From Nostoc sp. WHI (GTDB taxonomy: Bacteria; Cyanobacteriota; Cyanobacteriia; Cyanobacteriales; Nostocaceae): 64,000 bases of DNA. The stretch is taken from positions 1 to 64,000 of the forward strand of contig NZ_WBKM01000157.1 of the NCBI RefSeq assembly GCF_015714725.1, in the 5' to 3' direction. The notes under the pieces are model-generated. The model had not been told where the DNA came from. It made no database searches and saw nothing but the letters and a program-made list of their open reading frames with translations. Positions 43,633 through 52,545 of the stretch are shown here, in pieces (position 1 is the first letter of the stretch; each line of letters opens with the position of its first letter). A program made the translations under genes and the position numbers.

Positions 43633-44310
43633 ATGTACGTGCTAATTGGTGGAGCAGGCTTAGTGGGGCTTACCTTGGCTCAAAAATTGGTAGAACTAGG
43701 GCATACTATAGCCGTCATTGACATTGATCCTACCGCTTGCCGCTATGTCCGTGAACAAGTAGGCGCGATGGCTTTTGAAGGCAGTGCTGTCAGTACAGAA
43801 GTATTATTAGAAGCGGGAATTCGTAAAGCCGACTCTTTAGCATCTGTCTTAAGAAGTGATGCTTTGAACTTGGCAATGGTAACTCTCGCCAAACACTACG
43901 GCGTTTCTCATATTTTGACTCGCATGCGTCACCCCGATTTTGCCGAACCGTTGCGTATAGCAGGAGCCAACCATATTGTTAGTACCGTTGAACTCGCAGT
44001 TTCCACAATGGTGAATGCTATTGAGTATCCGCAAGTGAAATCAATGATGCATTTTGAGCAGGGACAGATTGAGGTTTTAAAACTTTCTATTCCCAACAGC
44101 TGCTATGTAGCCAATCGTAGCGTTGCCGAAATTGCTCAAGATTCTCAGTTTCCTAGTGGTTCTCTAATTATCGGCTATCAACCTCACCCTCACGACGATT
44201 TAATGATTCCTAATGGCAGTACAGTAATAAAACCGGGTTCGACTCTACTGATTGTGACCAAACCAGGGTCTTTACATCAAGTTATTAATTTTATTGAAGG
44301 CTGTAAATAG
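43633..44310 (+). CDS. TrkA/RCK family NAD-binding protein
   Basis: A 225-residue protein with an RCK_N Rossmann domain (YVLIGGAGLVGLTLAQKL with G7-G9-G12, acidic end VIDIDP at D30) and an RCK_C domain from about residue 142 (EVLKLSIPNSCYVANRSVAE...GSTLLIVTKPGS). It is the cytosolic gating or sensing subunit of a K+ transporter or channel, but no Trk/Ktr membrane gene is adjacent. It starts five bases before the DUF3124 gene's upstream end and is probably cotranscribed with it. Confidence 0.85.
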   Translation: MYVLIGGAGLVGLTLAQKLVELGHTIAVIDIDPTACRYVREQVGAMAFEGSAVSTEVLLEAGIRKADSLASVLRSDALNLAMVTLAKHYGVSHILTRMRHPDFAEPLRIAGANHIVSTVELAVSTMVNAIEYPQVKSMMHFEQGQIEVLKLSIPNSCYVANRSVAEIAQDSQFPSGSLIIGYQPHPHDDLMIPNGSTVIKPGSTLLIVTKPGSLHQVINFIEGCK

Positions 44311-44315
44311 TTTTA

Positions 44316-44888
44316 ATGAAGCTTTATCCACGTATTTATTTAGTAATTGCAGTTATTCTGCTTGCGTCTTGTGAAGCAACTCAAATTCCACCAAAGTCAC
44401 AACCAGTTACCGATCAGGCAACCCCAGCTAACAAGATAGTGACTTTAGATAGTAATTTCAAGATAGCAACGGGTCAAACTATTTATGTACCTGTATATTC
44501 TCATATTTATCATCACAATCGACAGGAGATTTTTAATTTAGCGGCTACGCTTAGTATTCGGAATACAGATTTGGTAAATCCGCTTATTATTACTTCTGTG
44601 CGCTACTATGACTCGGCAGGGAAATTAGTTAAGCAGTATTTAGAGCGTCCTATTCAACTTGATGCGTTAGCTTCCACAGATTTTTTTATTAATAGAAATA
44701 ACACCAGTGGCGGCTTAGGCGCAAACTTTATTGTAGAGTGGGTATCTCAAACAAAAATAGCTGAACCGATAGTAGAGTCAATCATGATTGGTACTGACTT
44801 TCAGCAAGGAATTTCGTTTACCAGTCCTGGTAAGGTGATTAAAAGTCAAAACAACGACAAACTTTCATTGCCGAAACAAGAATCTTGA
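44316..44888 (+). CDS. DUF3124 lipoprotein
   Basis: A 190-residue protein with a lipoprotein signal: VIAVILLASCE, lipobox LASC with Cys19. The mature part (IYVPVYSHIYHHNRQEIFNL, LVNPLIITSVRYYDSAG, GANFIVEWVS) matches the DUF3124 family, found mainly in proteobacteria and cyanobacteria, with no known function. The gene begins five bases after the TrkA-like stop. A 7-bp hairpin (GAACAGC/GCTGTTC) follows at 44887-44907. Confidence 0.75.
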   Translation: MKLYPRIYLVIAVILLASCEATQIPPKSQPVTDQATPANKIVTLDSNFKIATGQTIYVPVYSHIYHHNRQEIFNLAATLSIRNTDLVNPLIITSVRYYDSAGKLVKQYLERPIQLDALASTDFFINRNNTSGGLGANFIVEWVSQTKIAEPIVESIMIGTDFQQGISFTSPGKVIKSQNNDKLSLPKQES

Positions 44889-44967
44889 ACAGCTTTAACT
44901 GCTGTTCGTGGATTTAAGTCAAGAGCGTTGGGGTTTAAATCCCTATTGCAAAACTTAATTACGAATC

Positions 44968-45101
44968 AATACTTTTCGGTTAAGGTACACAGTCTTTAAT
45001 GATCCCCCTTAGTCCCTCTTAAAAAGGGGGAAATAGAGCCATTCTTAGTCCCCCTTTTTTAAGGGGGGTTGGGGGGATCGAGTCTTATCCGAAAAGTATT
45101 G
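44968..45101. repeat. MITE-like element, family A
   Basis: CAATACTTTTCGGTTAAG (44968-44985) and CTTATCCGAAAAGTATTG (45084-45101) are terminal inverted repeats with one mismatch. The core carries GATCCCCCTTAGTCCCTC and AAGGGGGGTTGGGGGGATC arms. It lies between convergent genes; an AATTACG heptamer run follows to 45120. Confidence 0.8.
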
Positions 45102-45122
45102 AATTACGAATTACGAATTATT

Positions 45123-46676
45123 TTAATCATCATCAAGTCTGAGCAACTGTTCATCAATGATTTGTATCCGCCCTCGCACAATATCTTCCGAAAGAATTCG
45201 TTTACGCATTGCTTCGTTGAGCGCTCCTTTTTCGGCTAATAGTAAACGACGGCGAATAGCATCAAGTTTAATGCCCTCACCACTTTTAGCTTCAAACTCA
45301 TCGGGACGGCGATTATAAAATTCTCGTAGCGCCTTTTCTGCCCCTGCTATTCGGACTTGATAAGCTGAACGCATTTCTTCATAGATAGCTCTTGGTAATA
45401 CTCCTGACTTCAATAAGCTATCTAATTCATCCTGTGCTGCTTTACCTGTCATCAGTTGAGCTTGTAATTCTTCAACCTGCTGCTGAACCTCTGAAAATTG
45501 AGATAATTTTAAGCGTTTTACCAACCAAGGCAAGCTTAAACCTTGTCCTACTAATGACACCAGCACACTGCCGAAGACTAAAATAATCAAGAATTCTCGT
45601 CCTGGCAGTGTGGTAGGTAAACTCAATGCCAGAGCCATCGAGAGTGAACCTTTGATGTTACCTAAAAAGAGTAAATGTTGCCAGCGTAGTGGAATTGGGC
45701 GGTCAAACCAACGAATTCCTGCTAGCAGAGGATAAACTGTAAAAACTCGCCCGACTTGATAGGCCAAAACTGCAAGTAGAATTGCAGGTAAAGTCTTCCA
45801 GAGTGTCACTAGGTTTATTTCTACACCAATCAACAGAAAAATAAACGTGTTGGCACTAAAACTGGCATATTCCCAGAAACTTAACAAGGTGATGCGACTA
45901 GAAGCAGAAGTATTACGAGAAAGCCCAAGATTCCCAAAAATTAATCCAGCTACAACTACAGCCACCGCACCAGATACACCTAAAAATTGCCCTACCTGAA
46001 AAGTTCCTAATGCAACTGCAACTGTCAATAAAAGACTACTAAGGGGATCATCTAAACGGGCAAATATAGGTATGCTCAAGTAGCTCAAGACTAACCCTAC
46101 AAGGCAGCCTCCTAGAGCGATAAATAGCAGTTGTTGAATTCCTTCTAATAATGTCAGCGAACCTGTCGAATATACTTGCAGAATTAGGTTAAATGAAACT
46201 AAAGCAGCAGCATCGTTGAATAGAGTTTCTCCTTCAACGATAGTGGAAAGCCGGGAAGGTACTGGTATTTCCTTAAAGACGGCAATCATGGAAACTGTAT
46301 CAGTATTTGCGAGAATTACTCCGATAAATAAAGCAGGTATCCAAGTCAGCCCCAGCAAAAATTTTAACAGAACGGCAATAATAGCACTGGAAAGCACGGC
46401 TCCAGGGCCAGCCAAGAGAGCAATTGGTTTAAATGTGCTGCGTAGGCGGCTGACATCTGTGTTGATACCAGCTTCAAAGATTAGAATTGGCAGGAAAAGA
46501 TTCAAAACCAAGGATGGGTCTAAACCAATACGACGAGACAATAACTCAGTAATTGGCAGACCAGCTAACACTAAACCCGTGACATAAGGGATGCGTAACC
46601 GACGGGATAGCAAGGCTACACCAGTGGCAAGGAGCAGGAGAATAATTGAAATCTTGATTAATTCGGTAACATTCAC
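45123..46676 (-). CDS. Na+/H+ antiporter (CPA1 family)
   Basis: A 517-residue exchanger with about 12 membrane segments. The ion site is seen as LANTDTVSMIAVF and LFNDAAALVSFNL. A C-terminal cytosolic tail of about 120 residues (SEVQQQVEELQAQLMTGKAA...) is charged and helical and may be regulatory. It is longer than the antiporter at 6204-7502 and distinct in its tail. It would exchange Na+ or K+ for H+. The start is at 46676, followed upstream by copy C of the large dispersed repeat. Confidence 0.86.
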   Translation of the reverse strand: MNVTELIKISIILLLLATGVALLSRRLRIPYVTGLVLAGLPITELLSRRIGLDPSLVLNLFLPILIFEAGINTDVSRLRSTFKPIALLAGPGAVLSSAIIAVLLKFLLGLTWIPALFIGVILANTDTVSMIAVFKEIPVPSRLSTIVEGETLFNDAAALVSFNLILQVYSTGSLTLLEGIQQLLFIALGGCLVGLVLSYLSIPIFARLDDPLSSLLLTVAVALGTFQVGQFLGVSGAVAVVVAGLIFGNLGLSRNTSASSRITLLSFWEYASFSANTFIFLLIGVEINLVTLWKTLPAILLAVLAYQVGRVFTVYPLLAGIRWFDRPIPLRWQHLLFLGNIKGSLSMALALSLPTTLPGREFLIILVFGSVLVSLVGQGLSLPWLVKRLKLSQFSEVQQQVEELQAQLMTGKAAQDELDSLLKSGVLPRAIYEEMRSAYQVRIAGAEKALREFYNRRPDEFEAKSGEGIKLDAIRRRLLLAEKGALNEAMRKRILSEDIVRGRIQIIDEQLLRLDDD

Positions 46677-46765
46677 TTAGATACTGAAAATTTATTTTAG
46701 TTTCATTCTATTGAATGAATGCGTATGCGTAGCCCGTCGTAGACATCGCTAGCTTTCAACTCAAA

Positions 46766-47110
46766 GATACACCAAATCAATGCGTGAATTACTTAAATAA
46801 ATAAGTAAACAAGCGAATTTAGTAAGTCATAAACCATTTTACTTGCGGAAAACACCAAAATCAGAAAGCAAACTGGGGTTTGAGTAAGTCAAATGAGCTT
46901 TTGCTTGCGGAAAACACCAAAATGAACAAGTCAAAGTAGCTCTTGAGTAAGTCAAATAAGCTTTTACTTGCGGAAAACACCAAAATGAGAAAGCAAACTG
47001 GGGTTTGAGTAAGTCAAATAAGCTTTTGCTTAAGTTAAATGCCATTTGACTTACTAAGTATGAAATTTTGATAAAGTAATATGCTTTTTTGCTGATTAAA
47101 TATAAATTTC
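46766..47110. repeat. Large dispersed repeat, copy C
   Basis: Starts GATACACCAAATCAATGCGT and ends GATTAAATATAAATTTC. It is nearly identical to copy B, including a shared 45-bp flank from 46720. It occupies the promoter side of the antiporter gene. The gene-free stretch from 46677 to 47627 otherwise contains a GCGATGTCTACGATGGGC repeat at 47272-47300 and a family A MITE. Confidence 0.8.
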
Positions 47111-47338
47111 AGTTAAATATATATTACTTGCGGCAGACGTAACCATCGCCTCACTTGTATTTTTCAAGCTGCAACACAAGTACTTGATGCACTCAGAGCA
47201 ACAAAATCCTCAAACCATTGCTACGCATATCATAATCGCATTTGTCAAAATTAAATTTAGTTTAAAGGTGAGCGATGTCTACGATGGGCTACGCCTACGC
47301 ATTGTTATTTTTTTAACTATTATTTACAGTTAAACTCC

Positions 47339-47469
47339 CAGTACAGTTCGGTTAACGTGTTTATGCCTCAAAGATCCCCCCAACCCCCCTTAAAAAAGGA
47401 GGCTTCTAACCCTCTTTTACCCCCTTAGGGGGTTGCCATCGGCGGAGGGATCTTATCCGAACCGTATTA
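47339..47469. repeat. MITE-like element, family A (diverged ends)
   Basis: CAGTACAGTTCGGTTAAC on the left and CTTATCCGAACCGTATTAG on the right are imperfect inverted repeats. The core GATCCCCCCAACCCCCCT and TTAGGGGGTTGC is shared with the 44968 and 7512 elements. It lies about 160 bp upstream of the phosphoesterase gene. Confidence 0.65.
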
Positions 47470-47627
47470 GTTCAACTCCTACTGTGACGCTGTTGAGTGC
47501 TGATTTGGAACCACTAGTAAAACAATTTCCTATTGAAATTTTTCAGTAACCTTACCTTACCTTTCTCTTAACCCAAGAATAAGACTATCTGCAATGTAGG
47601 TAAAATTTTGACCTTTAAATACAGCAA

Positions 47628-50612
47628 ATGCGAAATTTCAAGCGTAAACGATATCTCCTACTCAGTCTGCTAGCAGTAGTAGTAGTAATCGTAAGTGGTA
47701 TCCAGGTAGTTAGCGCCGTGCTTCCTACTAGCCCAGTTGGCAACATCTCCGAAGGTGGGGCATTATTACCCACAGGTCAAATAATTACACCCGCAGCAGC
47801 ACCAGGCTCAACGTTTGGACGTTTAGCGACTGGTTTGCGTCCAGATGGTAATGCTGATGCTGCCGAAGCTGTAACCACAGCTCTTAGCCCTGATGGTAAA
47901 ACTCTACTGGTGCTTACCAGTGGTTATAACTTGAACTTCCGGGATCAAAATACTGGTGCTAATCTCACTTATCCTGTCTTAGACCCTTCAACTGGCAAAC
48001 CGAGTGCTGAAACAACTCGAAAAGCCGAATGGGTTTTTGTCTATGACGTTAGCAACGGTAAGTTGGTTAAAAGACAGCAGCTTAACATCCCTAATACATA
48101 TAATGGACTAGCTTGGGCAAAAGACGGCACACGCTTTTATGTATCAGGCGGGATTGACGATCGCGTTTATGCTTATGCGTCTAATGGCAGCCAGTACTTG
48201 CCAGATGCTCCCTTCATTTTGCTAGGACACAATTCCGAACAAACTGCCCCCTTCCCTACCTATGATGGTGGTTTGTTGAAAGACACACCAGCTAAACTTG
48301 TCTCCACAGGAGCAGTTGTCGCAGGTCTTGCTGTCAGCAAAGATGGCAAAACTTTAGTAGCTGCTAATTTTGAAAACGACTCAATATCAATTGTTGATAC
48401 TACTAGCCGTAAGGTACTCAAAGAAATTAAGTTCTTTGTTCCAGGTGGTAAAGTAGCAACCGGAGAATTTCCTTTTGATGTAGCTATCAAGAGTGCAGAA
48501 AATGGTGCAGCAGCTAAAGTCTTCGTTACCAGCCAGCGCGATAACGAAGTGGTTGCTGTTAACATTGCTTCTGAGCAAACTACCCGTATCCCCGTAGGTA
48601 GCCAACCAAACAAAGTAACGCTTTCAAACGATCAAAAGCGACTGTATGTAGCTAACGGTAATAGTGACTCGGTTTCAGTCATCGACACAAATACTAATAG
48701 CGTTGTCCAAACTATCTCTTTATCTCGCTCAAGTGATAAATACAAAGGAGCAAATCCCAACTCTGTAGCGCTAAGTCCAGATGAACGTCAGCTTTACGTG
48801 ACTCTAGGCGGTGAGAACGCTGTTGCTGTTGTGGACTTGCAATCATCTGGTCGGGTGATTGGACGTATCCCCACTGGCTGGTATCCCAACTCTGTAAGTG
48901 TTAGTAAAGATGGTCAAAAGCTGTACGTTGTCAATGCCAAGAGTAACTCTGGCCCCAACCCCTCAGCTAACCGGACAACACCAGAGGGACTAGCACGCAA
49001 CACAACTTTTAGAAATGAGTACAACTGGGCTTTAGAAAAAGCTGGAATCTCAGTTATTCCAATTCCTAAAGGTGGGGCTTTAGCTACCCTTTCAGAGCAG
49101 GTAGATAAAAACAACGGTTTCTACAATCGCCGTCCTGACCGGACGATGAAGTTTCTTCAAGACAAGATTAAGCACGTCATCTACATCGTTAAAGAAAACC
49201 GTACCTACGACCAAGTACTCGGCGATTTACCTGTTGGTAACGGCGATCGCGGACTGACTTTATTTCCGCAACCGATTTCACCTAATCATCACAAGTTAGC
49301 TCTTGACTTTGTGACTTTTGATAACTTCTATGATTCTGGTGAATCAAGCGGTGTCGGCTGGAACTGGTCTACTTATGCACGGACTACTGATTTCACTGAA
49401 AAAAGTCAGTCAGTAGTTTATGGCAACGCTGGATTTAACGGTCTGACATACGATTATGAAGGTCTTAACCGTAACATCAACCTTGTCACACCACAAACTT
49501 CCTCTAATCCTTCCCAATTCAATACACGAGCAACGGGAGTATTAGATCCCTCCGGTCAATCTTCTATTTTGCCTGGAGTTCAAGACGTAAATGCTCCCGT
49601 AGGTGATGGTGAACTGAATGCAAATGCTATCGGTGGCTATCTTTGGGATGCAGCATTGCGTGCTGGTAAAACTGTACGTAATTACGGTTTCTTCGTTGAT
49701 GGTTTTTACGGTACTGCTCAAGCAGATGCCACACAACCAGATCCCGCTAACCCGTTTTACATTCCTATCTCTCCAACTCCTGCTGCTGATAACATTCAAC
49801 AAGCTGTAGCCGCTAAAACTGTATTGTTGGATAAAACTGACATCTATTTCCGCGGATACGACCAAAAGAATCCAGACATCTATCTCTACAACGAATGGGT
49901 AAGAGACATTGATAGCTATCTAGCAAGAAATGAATTGCCCAACTTGTCATTAGTACGTTTACCTCACGACCACTTTGGTGATTTCAGTAACGCCTTAGCT
50001 GGTTTGAATACTGCCCCACTACAAATGGCAGATAATGATTATGCTGTTGGTTTGCTAGTGGAAAAAATCTCCAAGTCTCCACTGTGGAAAGATACAGCGA
50101 TCGTTATCGTAGAAGATGATTGCCAAAACGGCCCTGACCATGTTGACAGTCATCGCTCACTAGCCTATATTATTTCGCCTTACACCAAGCGAAATGTCGT
50201 AGTCAGCACTAACTACAACACTGTTAGCCTAGTGCGGACAATGGAAGATTTACTGAACATTGGTTATTTAGGAATAAATGATGCTAATGCTAAACCAATG
50301 TCGGATGCATTCACTAGAGAACCAAACTTTACTCCTTATAAAGCTGTCGTCCCAGGTAACTTGTGTGCTGATCCTGTAGATCCTACATTAGTACCAGCTT
50401 GCCAAGACAATAATGTAGAAAAGACAGCAGCTGTTGCTTCTCTGCATAACCAACAGTGGTGGACGCAAGCAACCAAAGACTTCAACTTTGAAGTTGAAGA
50501 TAAGGTAGAACCTGAAAAATTCAACCGCGTGCTTTGGGCTGGCATTAAAGGCGATAATGTGCCTTATCCAACAGAGCGCAGCCATGCCGACCTTCGCCAA
50601 AATCGCGCGTAA
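47628..50612 (+). CDS. Secreted beta-propeller / alkaline phosphatase superfamily protein
   Basis: A 994-residue protein. An N-terminal signal or anchor (YLLLSLLAVVVVIVSGIQVVSA) is followed by a YncE-like seven-bladed propeller (about 60-480) with repeated AVSPDGKTL-, NDQKRLYVANGNSDSVSVID-type blades. From about 510 a phosphoesterase domain starts with KHVIYIVKENRTYDQVLGDL, then DNFYDSGESSGVGWNW and DHFGDF, IVIVEDDCQNGPDHVDSH, metal-site features of the PF04185 phosphoesterase/phospholipase C-like family. It probably acts in the periplasm on phosphate esters. Confidence 0.82.
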   Translation: MRNFKRKRYLLLSLLAVVVVIVSGIQVVSAVLPTSPVGNISEGGALLPTGQIITPAAAPGSTFGRLATGLRPDGNADAAEAVTTALSPDGKTLLVLTSGYNLNFRDQNTGANLTYPVLDPSTGKPSAETTRKAEWVFVYDVSNGKLVKRQQLNIPNTYNGLAWAKDGTRFYVSGGIDDRVYAYASNGSQYLPDAPFILLGHNSEQTAPFPTYDGGLLKDTPAKLVSTGAVVAGLAVSKDGKTLVAANFENDSISIVDTTSRKVLKEIKFFVPGGKVATGEFPFDVAIKSAENGAAAKVFVTSQRDNEVVAVNIASEQTTRIPVGSQPNKVTLSNDQKRLYVANGNSDSVSVIDTNTNSVVQTISLSRSSDKYKGANPNSVALSPDERQLYVTLGGENAVAVVDLQSSGRVIGRIPTGWYPNSVSVSKDGQKLYVVNAKSNSGPNPSANRTTPEGLARNTTFRNEYNWALEKAGISVIPIPKGGALATLSEQVDKNNGFYNRRPDRTMKFLQDKIKHVIYIVKENRTYDQVLGDLPVGNGDRGLTLFPQPISPNHHKLALDFVTFDNFYDSGESSGVGWNWSTYARTTDFTEKSQSVVYGNAGFNGLTYDYEGLNRNINLVTPQTSSNPSQFNTRATGVLDPSGQSSILPGVQDVNAPVGDGELNANAIGGYLWDAALRAGKTVRNYGFFVDGFYGTAQADATQPDPANPFYIPISPTPAADNIQQAVAAKTVLLDKTDIYFRGYDQKNPDIYLYNEWVRDIDSYLARNELPNLSLVRLPHDHFGDFSNALAGLNTAPLQMADNDYAVGLLVEKISKSPLWKDTAIVIVEDDCQNGPDHVDSHRSLAYIISPYTKRNVVVSTNYNTVSLVRTMEDLLNIGYLGINDANAKPMSDAFTREPNFTPYKAVVPGNLCADPVDPTLVPACQDNNVEKTAAVASLHNQQWWTQATKDFNFEVEDKVEPEKFNRVLWAGIKGDNVPYPTERSHADLRQNRA

Positions 50613-50681
50613 CTACTCGAAAAATGGAGTTTGAGTACAGATAACCTTTCTACTCAAGCAAACTAATCAGATAAGTCTTAA

Positions 50682-50718
50682 TTCTTCCTAGCCCTTTTTT
50701 AAAGGAGGCTAGGAAGAA
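50682..50718. terminator. Hairpin between phosphoesterase and PEP-CTERM genes
   Basis: TTCTTCCTAGCC (50682-50693) and GGCTAGGAAGAA (50707-50718) form a 12-bp perfect stem; the loop contains the T-run, so it is an imperfect intrinsic terminator. It lies 70 bp past the preceding stop. Confidence 0.5.
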
Positions 50719-50790
50719 CATAGAAAATCAGGAATTTTACATAGTTTCGGTGAACATCGCTTGCAGAAATTTATCTTGAAGGGAATTGAT

Positions 50791-51327
50791 ATGAAATTGA
50801 TCTCACAATTAACGCTTGCTACTAGTTGTGCCTTAGTTTTTGCTACCGTAGGTGCTAAATCGGTATCTGCTGCAATTATTAATTACGCTTTCACCGTCGA
50901 TAGTCCTTTAACTAAAGGAGAAGGCTTCTTTAGCTTTGATGATTCGACTTTTAGTAACGATAATACTTCGGTAGCACTAGTTGAGTCGCTAAGTTTTCAA
51001 TTCGATAATGACTCTAATATTTACACCGAAAAGGATGATATTGAATATCCTGATTATCCCATTGTATTTCCAACCACATTCTTAACAGGTACGGAATCTG
51101 TTGGATTGCAATATGTGTTTGTTGATAAAGCTAATGCTTCTATCACATACACAATTGATGGAGATGAATTTGCGATCGCTTCTGCCGATGATATCCAAAG
51201 CAGCCGAAATACAGTTTCTTACAGACAAGTTCCTGAACCTACAATTTTAGGTGGCACTTTCATGGCTTGCGGCGTTGGCTTGCTTATGAAGAGAAAGTTA
51301 ACATCAGATAAAAAAGTTAAAGCTTAA
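50791..51327 (+). CDS. PEP-CTERM exported protein
   Basis: About 178 residues from ATG 50791, chosen because GAAGGG lies seven to twelve bases upstream; an earlier TTG has no such site. A signal peptide (LATSCALVFATVGAKSVSA) precedes a beta-rich domain, and the C-terminus is VPEPTILGGTFMACGVGLLM followed by KRK, the PEP-CTERM sorting signal recognised by exosortase. It would be exported and attached at the cell surface or in the exopolysaccharide. Function of the domain unknown. Confidence 0.83.
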   Translation: MKLISQLTLATSCALVFATVGAKSVSAAIINYAFTVDSPLTKGEGFFSFDDSTFSNDNTSVALVESLSFQFDNDSNIYTEKDDIEYPDYPIVFPTTFLTGTESVGLQYVFVDKANASITYTIDGDEFAIASADDIQSSRNTVSYRQVPEPTILGGTFMACGVGLLMKRKLTSDKKVKA

Positions 51328-51351
51328 CTTTAGCTTCAGCTTTTCGGGATG

Positions 51352-51383
51352 GGAAATGTGGTGATGCTAAAATCCACATTTCC
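51352..51383. terminator. Hairpin downstream of the PEP-CTERM gene
   Basis: GGAAATGTGG (51352-51361) and CCACATTTCC (51374-51383) form a 10-bp stem with a 12-base loop. No T-run follows, so activity as a terminator is uncertain. Confidence 0.5.
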
Positions 51384-51456
51384 TAACTAAAGCCTTTGTA
51401 TTGCAAAAACTAATAAAATTCTGCTGAAGGCAAATGATTGGTAGCTTGAGAAGTAC

Positions 51457-51540
51457 ATGATGAAAACCACTGGTATTTATCATGTAGCCATTATTTATTA
51501 TGACTGCGATCGCTCCAAAAATTTTATGTCAAAGTTTTAA
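51457..51540 (+). pseudogene. 5' remnant of a second VOC (glyoxalase-like) gene
   Basis: ATGATG at 51457 opens MMKTTGIYHVAIIYYDCDRS and closes at 51538 after 27 codons. The beginning matches the remnant at 28171 (MKITGIHHIAII). It is too short to fold as a VOC domain. The two may come from one ancestral gene carried to separate places, or be independent decay products. Confidence 0.55.
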
Positions 51541-51644
51541 GCTTTTCGATTATTTAAGAAACATTCCGTGCCGAGAGAAATTCTTATAAATTAGATTAAA
51601 AAATTTAAAAAGTAAATGAGCAAGCTGTTTGCTAAAATTTCTAA

Positions 51645-52472
51645 ATGTTTGACAATATCTGCAAATTCTTAGCTGAAAACTTCTCCAGTGACTTTGCCAC
51701 TTGGTTATTAGGCGAACCCATCACTTTAACCGAATTAAGTCCAAAAGAATTATCTCTCGAACCCATCCGCGCTGATGCCCTAATTCTGCTACAGTCGGAG
51801 CAAAACATATTACATTTGGAATTTCAAACCCAACCCGATGCAGAAATTCCTTTTCGGATGATTGACTATCGGTTGCGAGCATATCGCCGCTTTCCTGATA
51901 AAGCAATGCATCAAGTTGTGATTTATCTGAAGCAGACAAATTCAAATTTGGTGCAACAAAATACATTTGCGATCGCTGGTACACGCCATGAATTTGCAGT
52001 TATCAGACTTTGGGAACAACCAACTGAAGTATTTCTGAGAACACCTGGACTGTTACCCTTTGCAGTTTTAAGTAGTACAATTGATCCAGAAGCCGTGCTT
52101 AACCAAGTTGCACGGGAGATTAATAGTATGACAGAATCAAGAAATCAAAGTAATATTGCTGCTTCAACAGCGATTTTAGCTGGTTTAGTATTAGACAAAG
52201 AGGTTATCAGACGAGTTTTGAGGTCAGACATTATGCGCGAGTCAGTGATTTATCAAGATATTTTAGAAGAAGGCAAAGCTGAAGGCAAGGCTGAAGGCAA
52301 AGCTGAAGGCAAAGCTGAAGGCAAAGCTGAAGGCAAAGCTGAAGCTTTACTTGAAGTGGCAAGCAATCTATTTAATACTGGTATGCCATTAGAACAGATA
52401 GCAAGATTGACAGGTTTATCAATTGAACAGTTACAGTATTTGCAGGTAACTGAGTCTGGTGAGTCAAAATAA
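51645..52472 (+). CDS. Rpn-family (COG5464-like) PD-(D/E)XK nuclease with GKAE repeat
   Basis: A 275-residue protein of the recombination-promoting nuclease or transposase_31-like type: RADALILLQSEQNILHLEFQ contains the nuclease D...E-x-Q core, and YRRFPDKAMHQVVIYLK follows. An EGKA unit is repeated six times from 12-bp tandem DNA (about 52268-52340), and the tail has EQIARLTGLSIEQLQ, a HTH-like end. These are common in cyanobacteria and are usually linked to mobile DNA. Start ATG 51645 has a weak upstream ribosome site. Confidence 0.8.
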   Translation: MFDNICKFLAENFSSDFATWLLGEPITLTELSPKELSLEPIRADALILLQSEQNILHLEFQTQPDAEIPFRMIDYRLRAYRRFPDKAMHQVVIYLKQTNSNLVQQNTFAIAGTRHEFAVIRLWEQPTEVFLRTPGLLPFAVLSSTIDPEAVLNQVAREINSMTESRNQSNIAASTAILAGLVLDKEVIRRVLRSDIMRESVIYQDILEEGKAEGKAEGKAEGKAEGKAEGKAEALLEVASNLFNTGMPLEQIARLTGLSIEQLQYLQVTESGESK

Positions 52473-52475
52473 ATA

Positions 52476-52500
52476 GTCGGTGCAGGTTAACTGCACCGAC
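52476..52500. terminator. Perfect hairpin after the Rpn-type gene
   Basis: GTCGGTGCAG (52476-52485) and CTGCACCGAC (52491-52500) form a 10-bp stem with a five-base loop. A T-tract is absent; it lies between convergent genes. Confidence 0.6.
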
Positions 52501-52545
52501 ACTGCGTGTATGCAAGGTGTAACTTGAATTGAACATTCCATTGTT

